This document shows, piece after piece, positions 1 through 8,610 of a stretch of DNA of 22,020 nt. The position numbers were made by a program, and so were the translations under genes. Below the pieces are notes generated by a model. That model saw only the letters and a program-made list of their open reading frames with translations, made no database searches and was not told the DNA's origin. Numbering within the stretch: position 1 is the stretch's first letter; every line of letters starts with the position of its first letter. This stretch comes from UBA830 sp036339975. GTDB taxonomy: Bacteria > Pseudomonadota > Alphaproteobacteria > MPNO01 > UBA830. The DNA is taken from contig JAYYZV010000146.1 in assembly GCA_036339975.1 (NCBI GenBank), positions 1 to 22,020 on the forward strand. The letters run 5' to 3'.

Positions 1-86
1 GCTTTGTCTATCACTACGCCTTCGCGATGCTGATCGGGGTGGCCGGGATAGTGACGTGGTATCTACTTACCCGGCCGGGGAGTTGA
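1..86 (+). CDS. nuoL: NADH-quinone oxidoreductase subunit L, C-terminal end (partial)
   Basis: This is an open frame from the window edge (first whole codon at base 3) to a TGA at 84-86. The 27 visible residues form a hydrophobic helix and end in LLTRPGS. It lies three bases before nuoM, where the complex I gene order places nuoL, the proton-pumping antiporter-like membrane subunit. The assignment rests mainly on that position and the transmembrane character, because too little sequence is present for a motif. The 5' part lies outside the window. Confidence 0.75.
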   Translation, partial: FVYHYAFAMLIGVAGIVTWYLLTRPGS

Positions 87-89
87 TCG

Positions 90-1607
90 TTGTCCTATAA
101 CTGGCCCATCCTTTCACTGGTTACGTTCCTGCCAACCATAGGTGCGCTCGCGATCCTGCTGATCCGTGGTGACGAGAAAATTGTCGCCCGGAACGCCCGT
201 GCCACTGCGATGTGGACCTCGATCGCAACATTTATAGTGTCGATCTTTCTGTGGGTCGGTTTCGACAATTCGACTGCTGATTTTCAGTTCGTTGAGAACG
301 TCGAGTGGATTCCGTCCTTTGGGATCAGCTATCACATGGGCGTTGACGGGATCTCCGTCTTCTTCGTCTTATTGTCGACGTTCCTGACGCCGCTCTGCAT
401 CTTGGCAAGCTGGGAAGCTATAAAGAACCGGGTCAAGGAATACATGATCGCGTTCCTGGTGCTGGAAACACTGATGATCGGTATGTTCTGCGCGCTTGAC
501 GTCGTGCTGTTCTACATATTCTTCGAAGCGGTGCTCATCCCGATGTTCCTTATTATCGGGATCTGGGGAGGTGTTCGCCGAGTCTATGCCGCCTTCAAAT
601 TCTTTCTGTACACGCTGACCGGTTCGGTCCTAATGCTGGTCGCCATTCTCGTGATCTATTTCGAGACCGAGACGACGGATATTTCGGCGCTTCTCGATAC
701 CATGATCGATCCGCGGATGCAGTTATGGCTATGGCTGGCGTTCTTTGCGAGTTTCGCCGTGAAGGTGCCGATGTGGCCGGTCCACACCTGGCTGCCGGAT
801 GCACACGTGGAGGCTCCAACTGCGGGTTCTGTGATTCTAGCCGGGGTCCTGTTGAAAATGGGCGCATACGGTTTCTTGCGGTTCTCGGTCCCGATGCTAC
901 CTTACGCCACGGAATACTTTACGCCACTGATCTATACGCTGTCGATTGTTGCCGTAATTTACACGTCATTGGTCGCGCTCGCGCAAGAAGACATGAAGAA
1001 ATTGATCGCCTATTCGTCGGTGGCGCATATGGGCTTCGTTACCATCGGTATCTTCACGTTGACCCATCAGGGCGTGCAGGGTGCGGTGGTGCAAATGATC
1101 AGTCACGGCTTCGTGTCGGGCGCGCTATTCCTTTGTGTTGGGGTTATTTACGACCGTATACATACCCGCGAGATTGCGCGATACGGCGGGCTGGTTGAAC
1201 GAATGCCCAAATACGCCCTTGTCTTCATGGTTTTCATGCTAGCATCTGTCGGCTTGCCAGGGACCAGCGGCTTCGTCGGTGAGTTCTTGATCCTGGTCGG
1301 TGCGTTTGAAGTCAATACCTGGGTCGCGGCGCTGGCTACGACCGGTATTATTCTGGGCGCAGCCTACATGTTGTATCTGTATCGCCGGGTGATCTTCGGT
1401 AAGCTCGAGAAAGAGGATCTCAAATCCATCCTCGATCTCAATACACGAGAAATTGCGATCTTTGTACCGCTGATCGTTGTGACGATCTGGATGGGCGTTT
1501 GGCCGGCGCCTTTCCTTGATGTGATGGATGCCTCGATTGCGAATCTGATTGAACAGCACAAGGTGGCCATTAACGCGCTGCAAACACTATCCGTGGCGGG
1601 GAACTAG
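90..1607 (+). CDS. nuoM: NADH-quinone oxidoreductase subunit M
   Basis: This is an antiporter-like proton-translocating subunit of respiratory complex I in the cytoplasmic membrane. At 505 aa it has the usual family length and is almost entirely transmembrane helices. Visible family hallmarks are the Glu in FYIFFEAVL (E146), the Lys in FAVKVPMWPVHTWLPDAH (about K225), the Lys in LLKMGAYG (K256), the YSSVAHMGF block near 309-316, and the Glu in SGFVGEFL (E398). These correspond to the charged chain across the membrane arm described for NuoM. The start is TTG at 90, three bases after the nuoL stop. Translation from there gives a normal NuoM N-terminus. nuoN follows after 6 bp, so the genes are cotranscribed. 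Confidence 0.97.
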   Translation: MSYNWPILSLVTFLPTIGALAILLIRGDEKIVARNARATAMWTSIATFIVSIFLWVGFDNSTADFQFVENVEWIPSFGISYHMGVDGISVFFVLLSTFLTPLCILASWEAIKNRVKEYMIAFLVLETLMIGMFCALDVVLFYIFFEAVLIPMFLIIGIWGGVRRVYAAFKFFLYTLTGSVLMLVAILVIYFETETTDISALLDTMIDPRMQLWLWLAFFASFAVKVPMWPVHTWLPDAHVEAPTAGSVILAGVLLKMGAYGFLRFSVPMLPYATEYFTPLIYTLSIVAVIYTSLVALAQEDMKKLIAYSSVAHMGFVTIGIFTLTHQGVQGAVVQMISHGFVSGALFLCVGVIYDRIHTREIARYGGLVERMPKYALVFMVFMLASVGLPGTSGFVGEFLILVGAFEVNTWVAALATTGIILGAAYMLYLYRRVIFGKLEKEDLKSILDLNTREIAIFVPLIVVTIWMGVWPAPFLDVMDASIANLIEQHKVAINALQTLSVAGN

Positions 1608-1613
1608 ACCAAT

Positions 1614-3074
1614 ATGACCGATATGGCGCCCATGGCTGATATTTACCCGGTATTGCCGGAACTTTGTCTGGCAGTGATGGCGATGGCATTACTGCTGTAC
1701 GGTGTATTCCGCGGCGACAAGTCAACCAGCAGCTGTTCTTGGTTGGCCGTTCTCGCGCTGCTCGCGACCGGCGTAATCATGTCGCTGCTACCGGAAAGCG
1801 CGGGATCGGCGTTTGGCGGACAGTTCATCGTCGATCAGTTTGCACGGTTCATGAAAGGCCTGGTTCTGATGGGTTCTGGCCTAGCGGTTATCATGTCGAT
1901 GAACTACAACGCCCACGAAGATATAGCGCGTTTTGAATTTCCAGTGCTGATCCTGTTTGCGAGCCTTGGCATGCTCCTGATGGTGTCGGCAAACGATCTG
2001 ATTTCGTTGTATGTTGGTCTGGAGTTGCAAAGCCTCGCACTTTATGTGATTGCCGCATTCCGGCGCGATTCTATGAAATCCTCTGAAGCGGGTCTAAAGT
2101 ATTTTGTACTTGGCGCGCTGTCTTCCGGCATGCTGCTTTACGGCGCATCGATGATATACGGTTTCGCGGGCACGACGAGGTTCGATGCGCTGGCGGGCCT
2201 TTTTACCGGGCCGGACGCAGATCCCGGGGTTGGCGTGACCGTCGGTCTAGTATTCCTGCTGGCGGGACTGGCGTTCAAGGTTTCGGCCGTGCCATTTCAC
2301 ATGTGGACGCCGGACGTCTATGAAGGCGCACCGACGCCAGTAACCGCCTTTTTTGCCGTCGCCCCTAAAATTGCCGCGATAGCGCTGCTTGTCCGCACCA
2401 TGATCGGACCGTTCGGCGAGCTGTTCGATCAGTGGCAGCAGATAATCGTCTTTATCTCCATCGCGTCGATGCTTCTCGGTGCTCTGGCGGCCATATGGCA
2501 GAAAAACATCAAGCGTCTGCTGGCTTATAGCTCGATTGGCCATGTTGGATATGCGCTGGTTGGTCTTGCCGCCGGTTCGGAAGAGGGTATTCGCGGGATC
2601 GGCGTGTACATGTCGATCTATCTAGTTATGAATGTTGGTACATTCTGCTGCATTCTGTCGATGCGCCGTCAGGGCGTGCTTGCTGAAGGCATTAACGAAC
2701 TTTCTGGACTCGCGCGGAACCACCCATTGATGGCGGCTTCTTTGGCGATTTTTATGTTCTCGATGGCGGGTATTCCGCCTCTGGCGGGTTTCTTCGGAAA
2801 ACTCTACGTCTTCATGGCCGCAGTTGACGAAGGTTTATATCTCCTTGCCATTATTGGAGTTCTTACCAGCGTAGTAGGTGCATTCTATTACCTTCGGATC
2901 ATTAAGATCATGTATTTTGATGAACCGGCGGAGGCATTTGACCGCACTGAAGGGCGTGAAATTACCATGATTATGACAATCGCGGGGGCGATTACGCTGC
3001 TGTTCTTTGTCTTCCCATCCCCGATTATCGAAGGAGCCGGGCAGGCTGCGGCAGCAATGTTCGGAGCGGGGTAA
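1614..3074 (+). CDS. nuoN: NADH-quinone oxidoreductase subunit N
   Basis: This is the third antiporter-like membrane subunit of complex I and usually the last gene of the nuo operon. It has 486 aa and many transmembrane helices. Conserved charged positions are visible: E137 in YVGLELQSLALY, K222 in AFKVSAVPFHMWTPDVYEGAPT, K252 in APKIAAIA, the KRLLAYSSIGHVGYA block near 300-314, and K396 in AGFFGKLYVF. ATG at 1614 is taken as the start. ATG at 1623 or 1632 would also fit and would shorten the protein by 3 or 6 residues. It is 6 bp downstream of nuoM and 6 bp upstream of birA, within one transcription unit. Confidence 0.97.
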   Translation: MTDMAPMADIYPVLPELCLAVMAMALLLYGVFRGDKSTSSCSWLAVLALLATGVIMSLLPESAGSAFGGQFIVDQFARFMKGLVLMGSGLAVIMSMNYNAHEDIARFEFPVLILFASLGMLLMVSANDLISLYVGLELQSLALYVIAAFRRDSMKSSEAGLKYFVLGALSSGMLLYGASMIYGFAGTTRFDALAGLFTGPDADPGVGVTVGLVFLLAGLAFKVSAVPFHMWTPDVYEGAPTPVTAFFAVAPKIAAIALLVRTMIGPFGELFDQWQQIIVFISIASMLLGALAAIWQKNIKRLLAYSSIGHVGYALVGLAAGSEEGIRGIGVYMSIYLVMNVGTFCCILSMRRQGVLAEGINELSGLARNHPLMAASLAIFMFSMAGIPPLAGFFGKLYVFMAAVDEGLYLLAIIGVLTSVVGAFYYLRIIKIMYFDEPAEAFDRTEGREITMIMTIAGAITLLFFVFPSPIIEGAGQAAAAMFGAG

Positions 3075-3080
3075 TCGCGG

Positions 3081-3842
3081 TTGTCGGAAGTGTTCGATGG
3101 CCCGTCCCTTCCCAAGGGTTACGATCTCCAAATATTTGATCAATTGGACAGCACCAACGCCGAAGCGTTGCGCCGCGGGTGTGCAGATGGTTTGGTAATC
3201 GTTAGCAATAGCCAGACAGCAGGGCGGGGTCGCCAGCAGAGGGTCTGGCAGTCGCCGCCCGGAAACCTTTATGCGACCATCTGCGTTCAACCGCTAAATC
3301 TTCGTCACGCTGGCCAACTGGCATTCGTGGCTGCACTGGCGGTGCTAGATACCGTGTCGGATTTGGCGCCGAACGAAGAATTCGCGCTTAAATGGCCAAA
3401 CGACATACTGTGCGGTGAGCGCAAAATGTCCGGAATTCTGATAGAATCGAGTCCGAATGGTGGTTTCGCGGTTGGTGTCGGAATAAATTTATTGCATGCG
3501 CCGGTCGATGAAGAAGTCCGATTGCCTGCCACGAGCCTGAAGATCGTATCGGGCCTGGAAACATCGGCAGAAATGTGCATAGAGCCTCTCTGCTGGCACT
3601 TCGACCGGTGGTATCGACACTGGCAGACAGACGGCTTCGAGCTGCTGAGGGTCAAGTGGCTTGCGTCGGCGCACGGGATCGGCGATACCATCGCCGCATC
3701 CACGAGTAGTGGGCAAGTGGAAGGCCTTTTTGAGGGGCTGGACGATGAAGGCGTGCTGATCCTCAGGGATGCGGGTGGTAATCGCCATGCGATTGCCGCC
3801 GGGGACGTATTTTTCCTCAACGGACTGACCGAATGCTGCTGA
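3081..3842 (+). CDS. birA: Biotin--[acetyl-CoA-carboxylase] ligase (group I, no DNA-binding domain)
   Basis: This enzyme activates biotin with ATP and attaches it to the carrier protein of biotin-dependent carboxylases. At 253 aa it lacks the N-terminal winged helix of E. coli BirA, so it should be an enzyme only, not the biotin repressor. Diagnostic blocks are LDSTNAEA near 22-29, the biotinyl-AMP loop AGRGRQQRVW (47-56), KWPNDI (104-109) and RKMSGILIE (114-122). A C-terminal capping domain is formed by the last 50 or so residues. The start TTG (3081) is 6 bp after nuoN. GTG at 3090 is an alternative. The gene overlaps coaX by 10 bp, suggesting coupled translation. Confidence 0.93.
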   Translation: MSEVFDGPSLPKGYDLQIFDQLDSTNAEALRRGCADGLVIVSNSQTAGRGRQQRVWQSPPGNLYATICVQPLNLRHAGQLAFVAALAVLDTVSDLAPNEEFALKWPNDILCGERKMSGILIESSPNGGFAVGVGINLLHAPVDEEVRLPATSLKIVSGLETSAEMCIEPLCWHFDRWYRHWQTDGFELLRVKWLASAHGIGDTIAASTSSGQVEGLFEGLDDEGVLILRDAGGNRHAIAAGDVFFLNGLTECC

Positions 3843-4609
3843 CCATCGATTCCGGAAACACCAATATTGTGTTCGCGCTGTACGAGGGGGATGTGAAACA
3901 GCGTGGTGTGTGGCGCCGTGCTAACGACAACCGGCAGACGGCAGATGAATACGGTGTTTGGTTGTTACAACTGATGGCCCTTGCCAAGCTGCACCCTGAC
4001 GACGTCGATGCGGCTATCATCGCGACGGTGGTGCCGGATACGCTATTCAGTCTCAAGGGGCTTTGCCGCAACTATTTTGACGTCGAGCCTCTGATTATCG
4101 GTGATCCAGACGTTGTGCTCGGCATTGAGGCGTTGGTCGATACCCCTGAAGCGGTTGGTGCAGACAGGCTAGTAAATGCGGTTGCGGCGCACGAGGAGTA
4201 TGGCGGGCCGTTGATTGTTCTTGATTTCGGAACGGCAACTACCTTCGACGTCATCAATGACGACGGTAACTATGTTGGCGGCGTCATTGCGCCGGGTATC
4301 AACCTGTCGATCGAGGCGCTTCACCGGGCAGCGGCCATGTTGCCCAAAGTTTCGGTCGAACGTCCAAAGTCAGTGATCGGAAAGGGCACTACGCCAGCGA
4401 TGCAGTCGGGTATCTACTGGGGATATGTCGGTCTTATCGAGGGACTTGTGGCACGCATTCGCGATGAATACGGTGAAGAGTTGGGTGTGGTCGCGACCGG
4501 CGGGTTGGCGCCGATGTTTGAACCTGCGACCGAAGCCATAGGGACGGTCGATCGAAATCTAACACTCCGTGGTTTAGCGAGCATTTATACCCGGAACGTC
4601 ACCGGATGA
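3833..4609 (+). CDS. coaX: Type III pantothenate kinase
   Basis: This enzyme phosphorylates pantothenate, the first step of coenzyme A synthesis. The 258-aa protein shows the type III (CoaX) signatures of the ASKHA fold. These are the phosphate-binding DSGNTN at 6-11, the catalytic-region GADR at 109-112, DFGTATTFD at 131-139, the glycine-rich GGVIAPGI at 149-156, and ATGGLAPMF near the C-terminus. The ATG at 3833 lies inside the end of birA. The stop overlaps the rnj start as ATGA. The length is normal for the family. CoA and biotin genes beside complex I fit the conserved housekeeping block rather than a shared pathway. Confidence 0.95.
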   Translation: MLLTIDSGNTNIVFALYEGDVKQRGVWRRANDNRQTADEYGVWLLQLMALAKLHPDDVDAAIIATVVPDTLFSLKGLCRNYFDVEPLIIGDPDVVLGIEALVDTPEAVGADRLVNAVAAHEEYGGPLIVLDFGTATTFDVINDDGNYVGGVIAPGINLSIEALHRAAAMLPKVSVERPKSVIGKGTTPAMQSGIYWGYVGLIEGLVARIRDEYGEELGVVATGGLAPMFEPATEAIGTVDRNLTLRGLASIYTRNVTG

Positions 4610-6255
4610 GCACAGACGAATTGTTGTTTGTCCCGCTTGGCGGCGCGGGGGAGATCGGTATGAACATGAGCCTCTACGGCTATGACGGCCGTTGGCTAAT
4701 GATCGACATGGGTATCGCGTTCGGCGACGAAACCACACCCGGTATCGATGTCATGACGCCCGATCCCGCGTTTGTGCTAGGCCAACTGGACAGGTTGTCA
4801 GGGCTGGTGGTCACGCATGCGCATGAAGACCATCTCGGCGCTATCCCGTATCTGTGGCGGAAAATTCGCTGTCCGATCTACGCGACGCCGTTCGCCTGTG
4901 GGTTGCTACGTCGCAAACTAGAGGACAGTAACCTAATTGATCAGGTGGACCTGACCGAGATACCTGTCGCTGGCAGGATGGATATTGGGCCTTTTGCGGT
5001 CGATCTTGTGCCGGCGGCCCATTCAGTGCCGGAAGCCAATATTCTTGCTATCCGCACCGGGGCGGGGACTATCGTGCATGCCACGGACTGGAAAATTGAC
5101 CCAGAACCCTTAATCGGGCGCGTGACCGATGAAGATGCATTGCGCCGACTGGGCGATGAGGGCGTGCTGGCGCTCGTATGTGACTCCACCAATGTATTCG
5201 TGGATGGCGAGGCCGGTTCGGAAGCGGAGTTGCGCAAAAGCCTAATCGAGATTATCGGGAAGTGTCTTGGCCGGGTCGCTGTGGCGAGTTTTGCCAGTAA
5301 TGTTGCCCGGGTAGCGACTATCAACATAGCTGCGTTGGAAACGGGCCGCCACCCTACTTTGGTCGGTCGGTCGTTGTGGCGGAGTGTCGATATCGCGCAG
5401 GAATGCGGCTATCTGAGCGAGATTGAACCTTTTGTGCCGGAGAGAGAAATAGGCTTTATTCCCCCAGAAAAGGTGCTGATGGGTGTTACCGGTTCGCAAG
5501 GCGAACCCCGGTCCGCGTTGGCGCGGATCGCTTCAGGGTCCCATCCGAACGTGTCGTTTGAAGCGGGTGACACCGTAATTTTCTCGTCGCGGGAAATTCC
5601 TGGTAATGAGGTCGCGATTGGCAAGATCCAGAACCAGCTTGCCCGGCTCGGCGTTAGTGTCATCACTGAGCAGGACGGGTTTGTGCATGTGTCAGGTCAC
5701 CCGGGCCGGCAGGAGATAATGCATATGTATCGGTGGATTCGTCCGCAGATCTTGGTGCCGATCCATGGAGAATTGCGGCATCTGCAAGAACATAAGCGCT
5801 TGGCGGATAAATGCCAGATCCCGCATACTCAGATTGCCGAAAATGGCACAATGATTACCCTGTCGAACGCCGGAGCGGACGTAGTTGACCATGTAACTAC
5901 CGGACGTCTGGCTGTCGACGGTCGTCGGCTGGTCCCAATTAACGGTACAGTGATCCGCGAACGGAACCGAATCCGTTATAGCGGCGCAGCAGTTGCGACG
6001 GTCGTCATGGACGGGAAGGGCAATTTGATGGGCTATCCGCAGTTGACGGTACAGGGGGTGCTCGACGAGGACGCCGAAGGCGAAACTTGGAAAGACGCCG
6101 TCGATGCGGTGGTTGCTGCAGTCAACGACCTTAAAAGGTCGGAAAGGAGAGACGACGATGCTGTCGCCGAAGCTGCTCGTATTGCTGTCCGGAGGGCTTT
6201 GCGCGAAAGTATTGGTAAGCGACCGGTCACGGATGTTCATGTGGTGAGGATATAG
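4606..6255 (+). CDS. rnj: Ribonuclease J (metallo-beta-lactamase/beta-CASP family)
   Basis: This is an RNA-processing and decay nuclease with 5'-to-3' exonuclease and endonuclease activity, acting in the cytoplasm with metal ions. The 549-aa protein has the domain order expected of RNase J. The beta-lactamase motif HAHEDH is at 71-76, the metal-ligand His at 139 in AAHSVPE, and Asp161 in HATDWK. The beta-CASP region begins near 190 with DSTN. It contains SSREIPGNE near 327-335, VSGHPGR near 362-368 and PIHGE near 385-389. A C-terminal domain follows. It starts at ATG 4606, overlapping the coaX stop by 4 bp. Gram-negative RNase J of this kind is common in Alphaproteobacteria. I see no sign of truncation. 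Confidence 0.95.
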   Translation: MSTDELLFVPLGGAGEIGMNMSLYGYDGRWLMIDMGIAFGDETTPGIDVMTPDPAFVLGQLDRLSGLVVTHAHEDHLGAIPYLWRKIRCPIYATPFACGLLRRKLEDSNLIDQVDLTEIPVAGRMDIGPFAVDLVPAAHSVPEANILAIRTGAGTIVHATDWKIDPEPLIGRVTDEDALRRLGDEGVLALVCDSTNVFVDGEAGSEAELRKSLIEIIGKCLGRVAVASFASNVARVATINIAALETGRHPTLVGRSLWRSVDIAQECGYLSEIEPFVPEREIGFIPPEKVLMGVTGSQGEPRSALARIASGSHPNVSFEAGDTVIFSSREIPGNEVAIGKIQNQLARLGVSVITEQDGFVHVSGHPGRQEIMHMYRWIRPQILVPIHGELRHLQEHKRLADKCQIPHTQIAENGTMITLSNAGADVVDHVTTGRLAVDGRRLVPINGTVIRERNRIRYSGAAVATVVMDGKGNLMGYPQLTVQGVLDEDAEGETWKDAVDAVVAAVNDLKRSERRDDDAVAEAARIAVRRALRESIGKRPVTDVHVVRI

Positions 6256-6258
6256 AAA

Positions 6259-6507
6259 GTGAGTTGGTTTTCAGCGATTCTAGTTTATGTGGTGGTGTGG
6301 TGGCTTGTGTTTTTTATAAGCCTACCGTTCGGTGCGCGTTCCTATCACGAAGCGGGTGAAGATGTCGAAAAAGGCAATGTTTCAAGTGCACCCATTAAGC
6401 CCAGACTGTGGCTAAAGGTCGGCGTAACAACCGTGGTATCTGCGATACTGACGGTGATCGCCTATTTTCTTATCGATAGCGGTGCGGTGAGTTTCCGATC
6501 CGGATGA
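6259..6507 (+). CDS. DUF1467 family small membrane protein
   Basis: The 82-aa protein has two predicted transmembrane helices, at about 4-22 and 53-71. They are separated by a short polar loop containing FGARSYHEAGEDVEKG. The two-helix layout and the FISLPFGARS segment match the DUF1467 family, which typically sits just downstream of rnj in Alphaproteobacteria; this family recall was not tested by search. The function is unknown. The start is GTG at 6259, three bases after the rnj stop, with AGGA at 6247-6250 as ribosome-binding site. It is the last gene of the housekeeping block. In related genomes I would expect proS next, but here a convergent purine operon begins 14 bp later. Confidence 0.85.
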   Translation: MSWFSAILVYVVVWWLVFFISLPFGARSYHEAGEDVEKGNVSSAPIKPRLWLKVGVTTVVSAILTVIAYFLIDSGAVSFRSG

Positions 6508-6521
6508 AGGCAGCGTTTGGG

Positions 6522-7022
6522 CTAAACCGCCAACTGTGCTCCGGATCCTTCAAACCAGACTTCGTCGCAGTTAGCGCCTAGGCCGCCCCGGTCAACCACT
6601 AGGAAATCGTGGTTGTGCTCTAGAACCAGCAACGGATGATGCCACACACCGACATGATAATTTACGCCCTGATCCCCCCGGGCACGGAAGGCGCGGAGTT
6701 TGCTCGGGTCTGGAGCGTCTTCCGGTGGAGCGACGACGACTAGCCAGCAGGCATTTCGCAAAGGAATAAATGCTTGCGAACCGAGCGGATGGCGTTCGAC
6801 CATGAGTATATTTATTGGTTGCGGTCGCGGCTGGCCGCGGAAAATGTTGATAAGGGGATGTCCGCCTCTGGATGCCAGGTCCACTCTGGCGAGGTCGTGA
6901 AATCGTTCGGTGGTACCTTCGTTGATCTTAATCCGCTGAGCACCGTCGGTTTGGATTACGTCACCGAACGGCGCAAACGCCTCACGCGTTAGAGGCGCGG
7001 GAAACAACTGAAGCGTTTCCAT
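6522..7022 (-). CDS. allA: Ureidoglycolate lyase
   Basis: This enzyme splits ureidoglycolate into glyoxylate and urea, the final step of allantoin breakdown in this cluster. The 166-aa protein has the family length and the cupin-like AllA pattern. Features are EAFAPFGDVI near 15-24, INIFRGQPR near 58-66, an MVERHPLGSQAFIPL block mid-protein and HVGVWHHPLL in the second half. The family assignment is supported by its place directly after allantoicase, with only 2 bp between the genes. It is the last gene of the - strand operon. The 14 bp to the convergent DUF1467 gene contain no terminator hairpin, so transcripts may run into the neighbour. Confidence 0.93.
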   Translation of the reverse strand: METLQLFPAPLTREAFAPFGDVIQTDGAQRIKINEGTTERFHDLARVDLASRGGHPLINIFRGQPRPQPINILMVERHPLGSQAFIPLRNACWLVVVAPPEDAPDPSKLRAFRARGDQGVNYHVGVWHHPLLVLEHNHDFLVVDRGGLGANCDEVWFEGSGAQLAV

Positions 7023-7024
7023 AA

Positions 7025-8068
7025 CTAGCCGGCTTCTACGACAGGACCAAATACACGGATCCGGCTTACGCCGCCATCCGGGAAGATATTGAGTCGGATA
7101 TGGGTAATCGGCGCAACACTCCCATCGATAACCGTGCTGTCAAAGATGTGGATATGGTCCATCTGCAAATTCTGTTCCGGTATCATAGTCTCCCAGTCCC
7201 TGCAGGCATCGAGGATATCGGCATCGCTCGTAGCCGGTGGCAGGTTGGCGGCCAGGATGCTGCATCGTTCTGGGTAGTTCCCTTTAAAATGCGCCGTGTC
7301 GACTTCGATCTTTTTTGCTATTCCTGCCGCACCTAGCGCGATGACGATCCAGTCGTTTCCCGGTGTCCGCCGCCGGCGGGTTTCCCAGCCGTCACCCATA
7401 TTCTGTCCCCTTCCGGATGTCAGAATTACCCAGGGGTCGCCGTAATGGGCATCGTTGTAGCCGACGACGCGGCCGCCATTGACAATTGCCGACAACTCAT
7501 GATGACCATCCGGGTCCGGGCGGTCCCACTCGGGGACAGGATTTCCCCACACCCGGAACCGCGCAATACCACCATCAGGATATATGTTGAGCCGGATATA
7601 GTTGTAGGGACTGTCGTCGTTAATTTTGAATGCGTTAGGTGAATCTGGGTCAAGATCTGATTCAGGCAAGAGTTCCACCCATTGGGTGTTTCTGTCCGGG
7701 GCGCCATACGTCAGCGCCGCCTCCACCCTAGCCCTCGGCGGGTGATTGCCAGTAAAGAAACGCGTGTTCAGATTCAAACCGGCGATAATCCCTTTGGTGC
7801 CAAGTTGAAGGATACAGTGATCGTTCCCGCCTCCGCGCCGGCGCCGGGTTTCCCATCCATCCATCCATTTGCCGTGTTCATCGTACCGGTCGGGATAAAA
7901 GACTGGTGAAGTATCTTCTAGCATACGTGTCCGCGGGGCAAAGAATTCGTCAGACACGTCGGTTACTTTTGCGCCGAGACGCGGCGAGGCCAGGTTGACT
8001 GCGCCGGCTTCGGTTGCGAAATCTGGCTTTGTTTCTTCCGACCGAATGATCAGGGATGGATCGCTCAT
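7025..8068 (-). CDS. alc: Allantoicase
   Basis: This enzyme hydrolyses allantoate to ureidoglycolate and urea. The 347-aa protein is built from two homologous allantoicase domains, visible as internal repeats. GWETRRRR occurs at 71-78 and again at 227-234, each followed by a GND block. RLNIYPDGG near 159-167 is matched by RLNIFPDGG near 325-333. This duplicated jelly-roll architecture is the family hallmark. ATG at 8068 overlaps the uraD stop by one base (TAATG), implying translational coupling. The product feeds AllA, encoded immediately downstream. With AllA present, both nitrogen-releasing steps yield urea rather than ammonia. Confidence 0.96.
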   Translation of the reverse strand: MSDPSLIIRSEETKPDFATEAGAVNLASPRLGAKVTDVSDEFFAPRTRMLEDTSPVFYPDRYDEHGKWMDGWETRRRRGGGNDHCILQLGTKGIIAGLNLNTRFFTGNHPPRARVEAALTYGAPDRNTQWVELLPESDLDPDSPNAFKINDDSPYNYIRLNIYPDGGIARFRVWGNPVPEWDRPDPDGHHELSAIVNGGRVVGYNDAHYGDPWVILTSGRGQNMGDGWETRRRRTPGNDWIVIALGAAGIAKKIEVDTAHFKGNYPERCSILAANLPPATSDADILDACRDWETMIPEQNLQMDHIHIFDSTVIDGSVAPITHIRLNIFPDGGVSRIRVFGPVVEAG

Positions 8069-8610
8069 TAATGCTCTTCCTGAAAAATAGATTCGAGGCG
8101 TAAAAGGGCAATTTGGTGCACCTGTTTTAATGCTTCTGTAAACTCGGAATCGGCATCGTTGGACACCCGACTTCTGAAGTTCTGGAGAATTTCCTGTCGG
8201 TTACGTCCGCGCACCGCAAGGATATAGGGAAACCCAAACGCGTTTTTGTACTCGCCGTTCAGACACTGGAACTCGTCAAATTCTTCTGCCGTGCATTGAT
8301 CTAGGTTTGCGCTAGCCTGTTCGGCTGTGGATTCCGGTGTCAGTGCGCCGGTAATGGCCAGTTTCCCGGCAAGATCTGGATGTGCCCGCAGCAGTGTGAG
8401 CTGTTTTTTGCGGTTTGCATTGTCCACCACATCACGCAGTGCGTTGTGCAGACCGGCAATGGTATCGTGAGCTCCATTCAGGCCAGCGGCAAACACCTCT
8501 TCGGCGACCCAGGAAGAGTGTTCGTACACACCCCCGAAGGTATCCACAAACGCGTTCTGCTCCATATGGCTGGCCTTCAGCGTGCGGTTCTCGTTGCCGG
8601 GTTCCGTCAT
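8068..8610 (-). CDS. uraD: 2-oxo-4-hydroxy-4-carboxy-5-ureidoimidazoline (OHCU) decarboxylase
   Basis: This enzyme decarboxylates OHCU stereospecifically to S-allantoin, the third step after urate. The 180-aa all-helical protein carries the family marks RAHPDLAGK with its conserved His at about 77, the TPESTAEQASA segment, and NAFGFPYILAVRG near 123-135. ATG at 8610 is chosen because it overlaps the puuE stop as ATGA and gives a normal N-terminus. The frame stays open for 13 more codons upstream, but those lie inside puuE. In some bacteria this domain is fused to the PuuE-like domain. Here the two are separate but coupled. Confidence 0.95.
   Translation of the reverse strand: MTEPGNENRTLKASHMEQNAFVDTFGGVYEHSSWVAEEVFAAGLNGAHDTIAGLHNALRDVVDNANRKKQLTLLRAHPDLAGKLAITGALTPESTAEQASANLDQCTAEEFDEFQCLNGEYKNAFGFPYILAVRGRNRQEILQNFRSRVSNDADSEFTEALKQVHQIALLRLESIFQEEH

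Noticed and set aside
725..1198. A 157-codon + strand frame inside nuoM.
   Set aside because: It is out of frame with a clearly conserved NuoM and its product is low-complexity Arg/Gly/Ala-rich with no recognisable domain.
3305..3820. A 171-codon - strand frame opposite birA.
   Set aside because: It is Ser/Pro-rich antisense shadow of a gene with clear biotin ligase motifs.
6508..6521. A bidirectional terminator between the DUF1467 gene and allA.
   Set aside because: The 14 bp and flanks give only a 4-bp arm pair (GTTT/AAAC) and no T tract.
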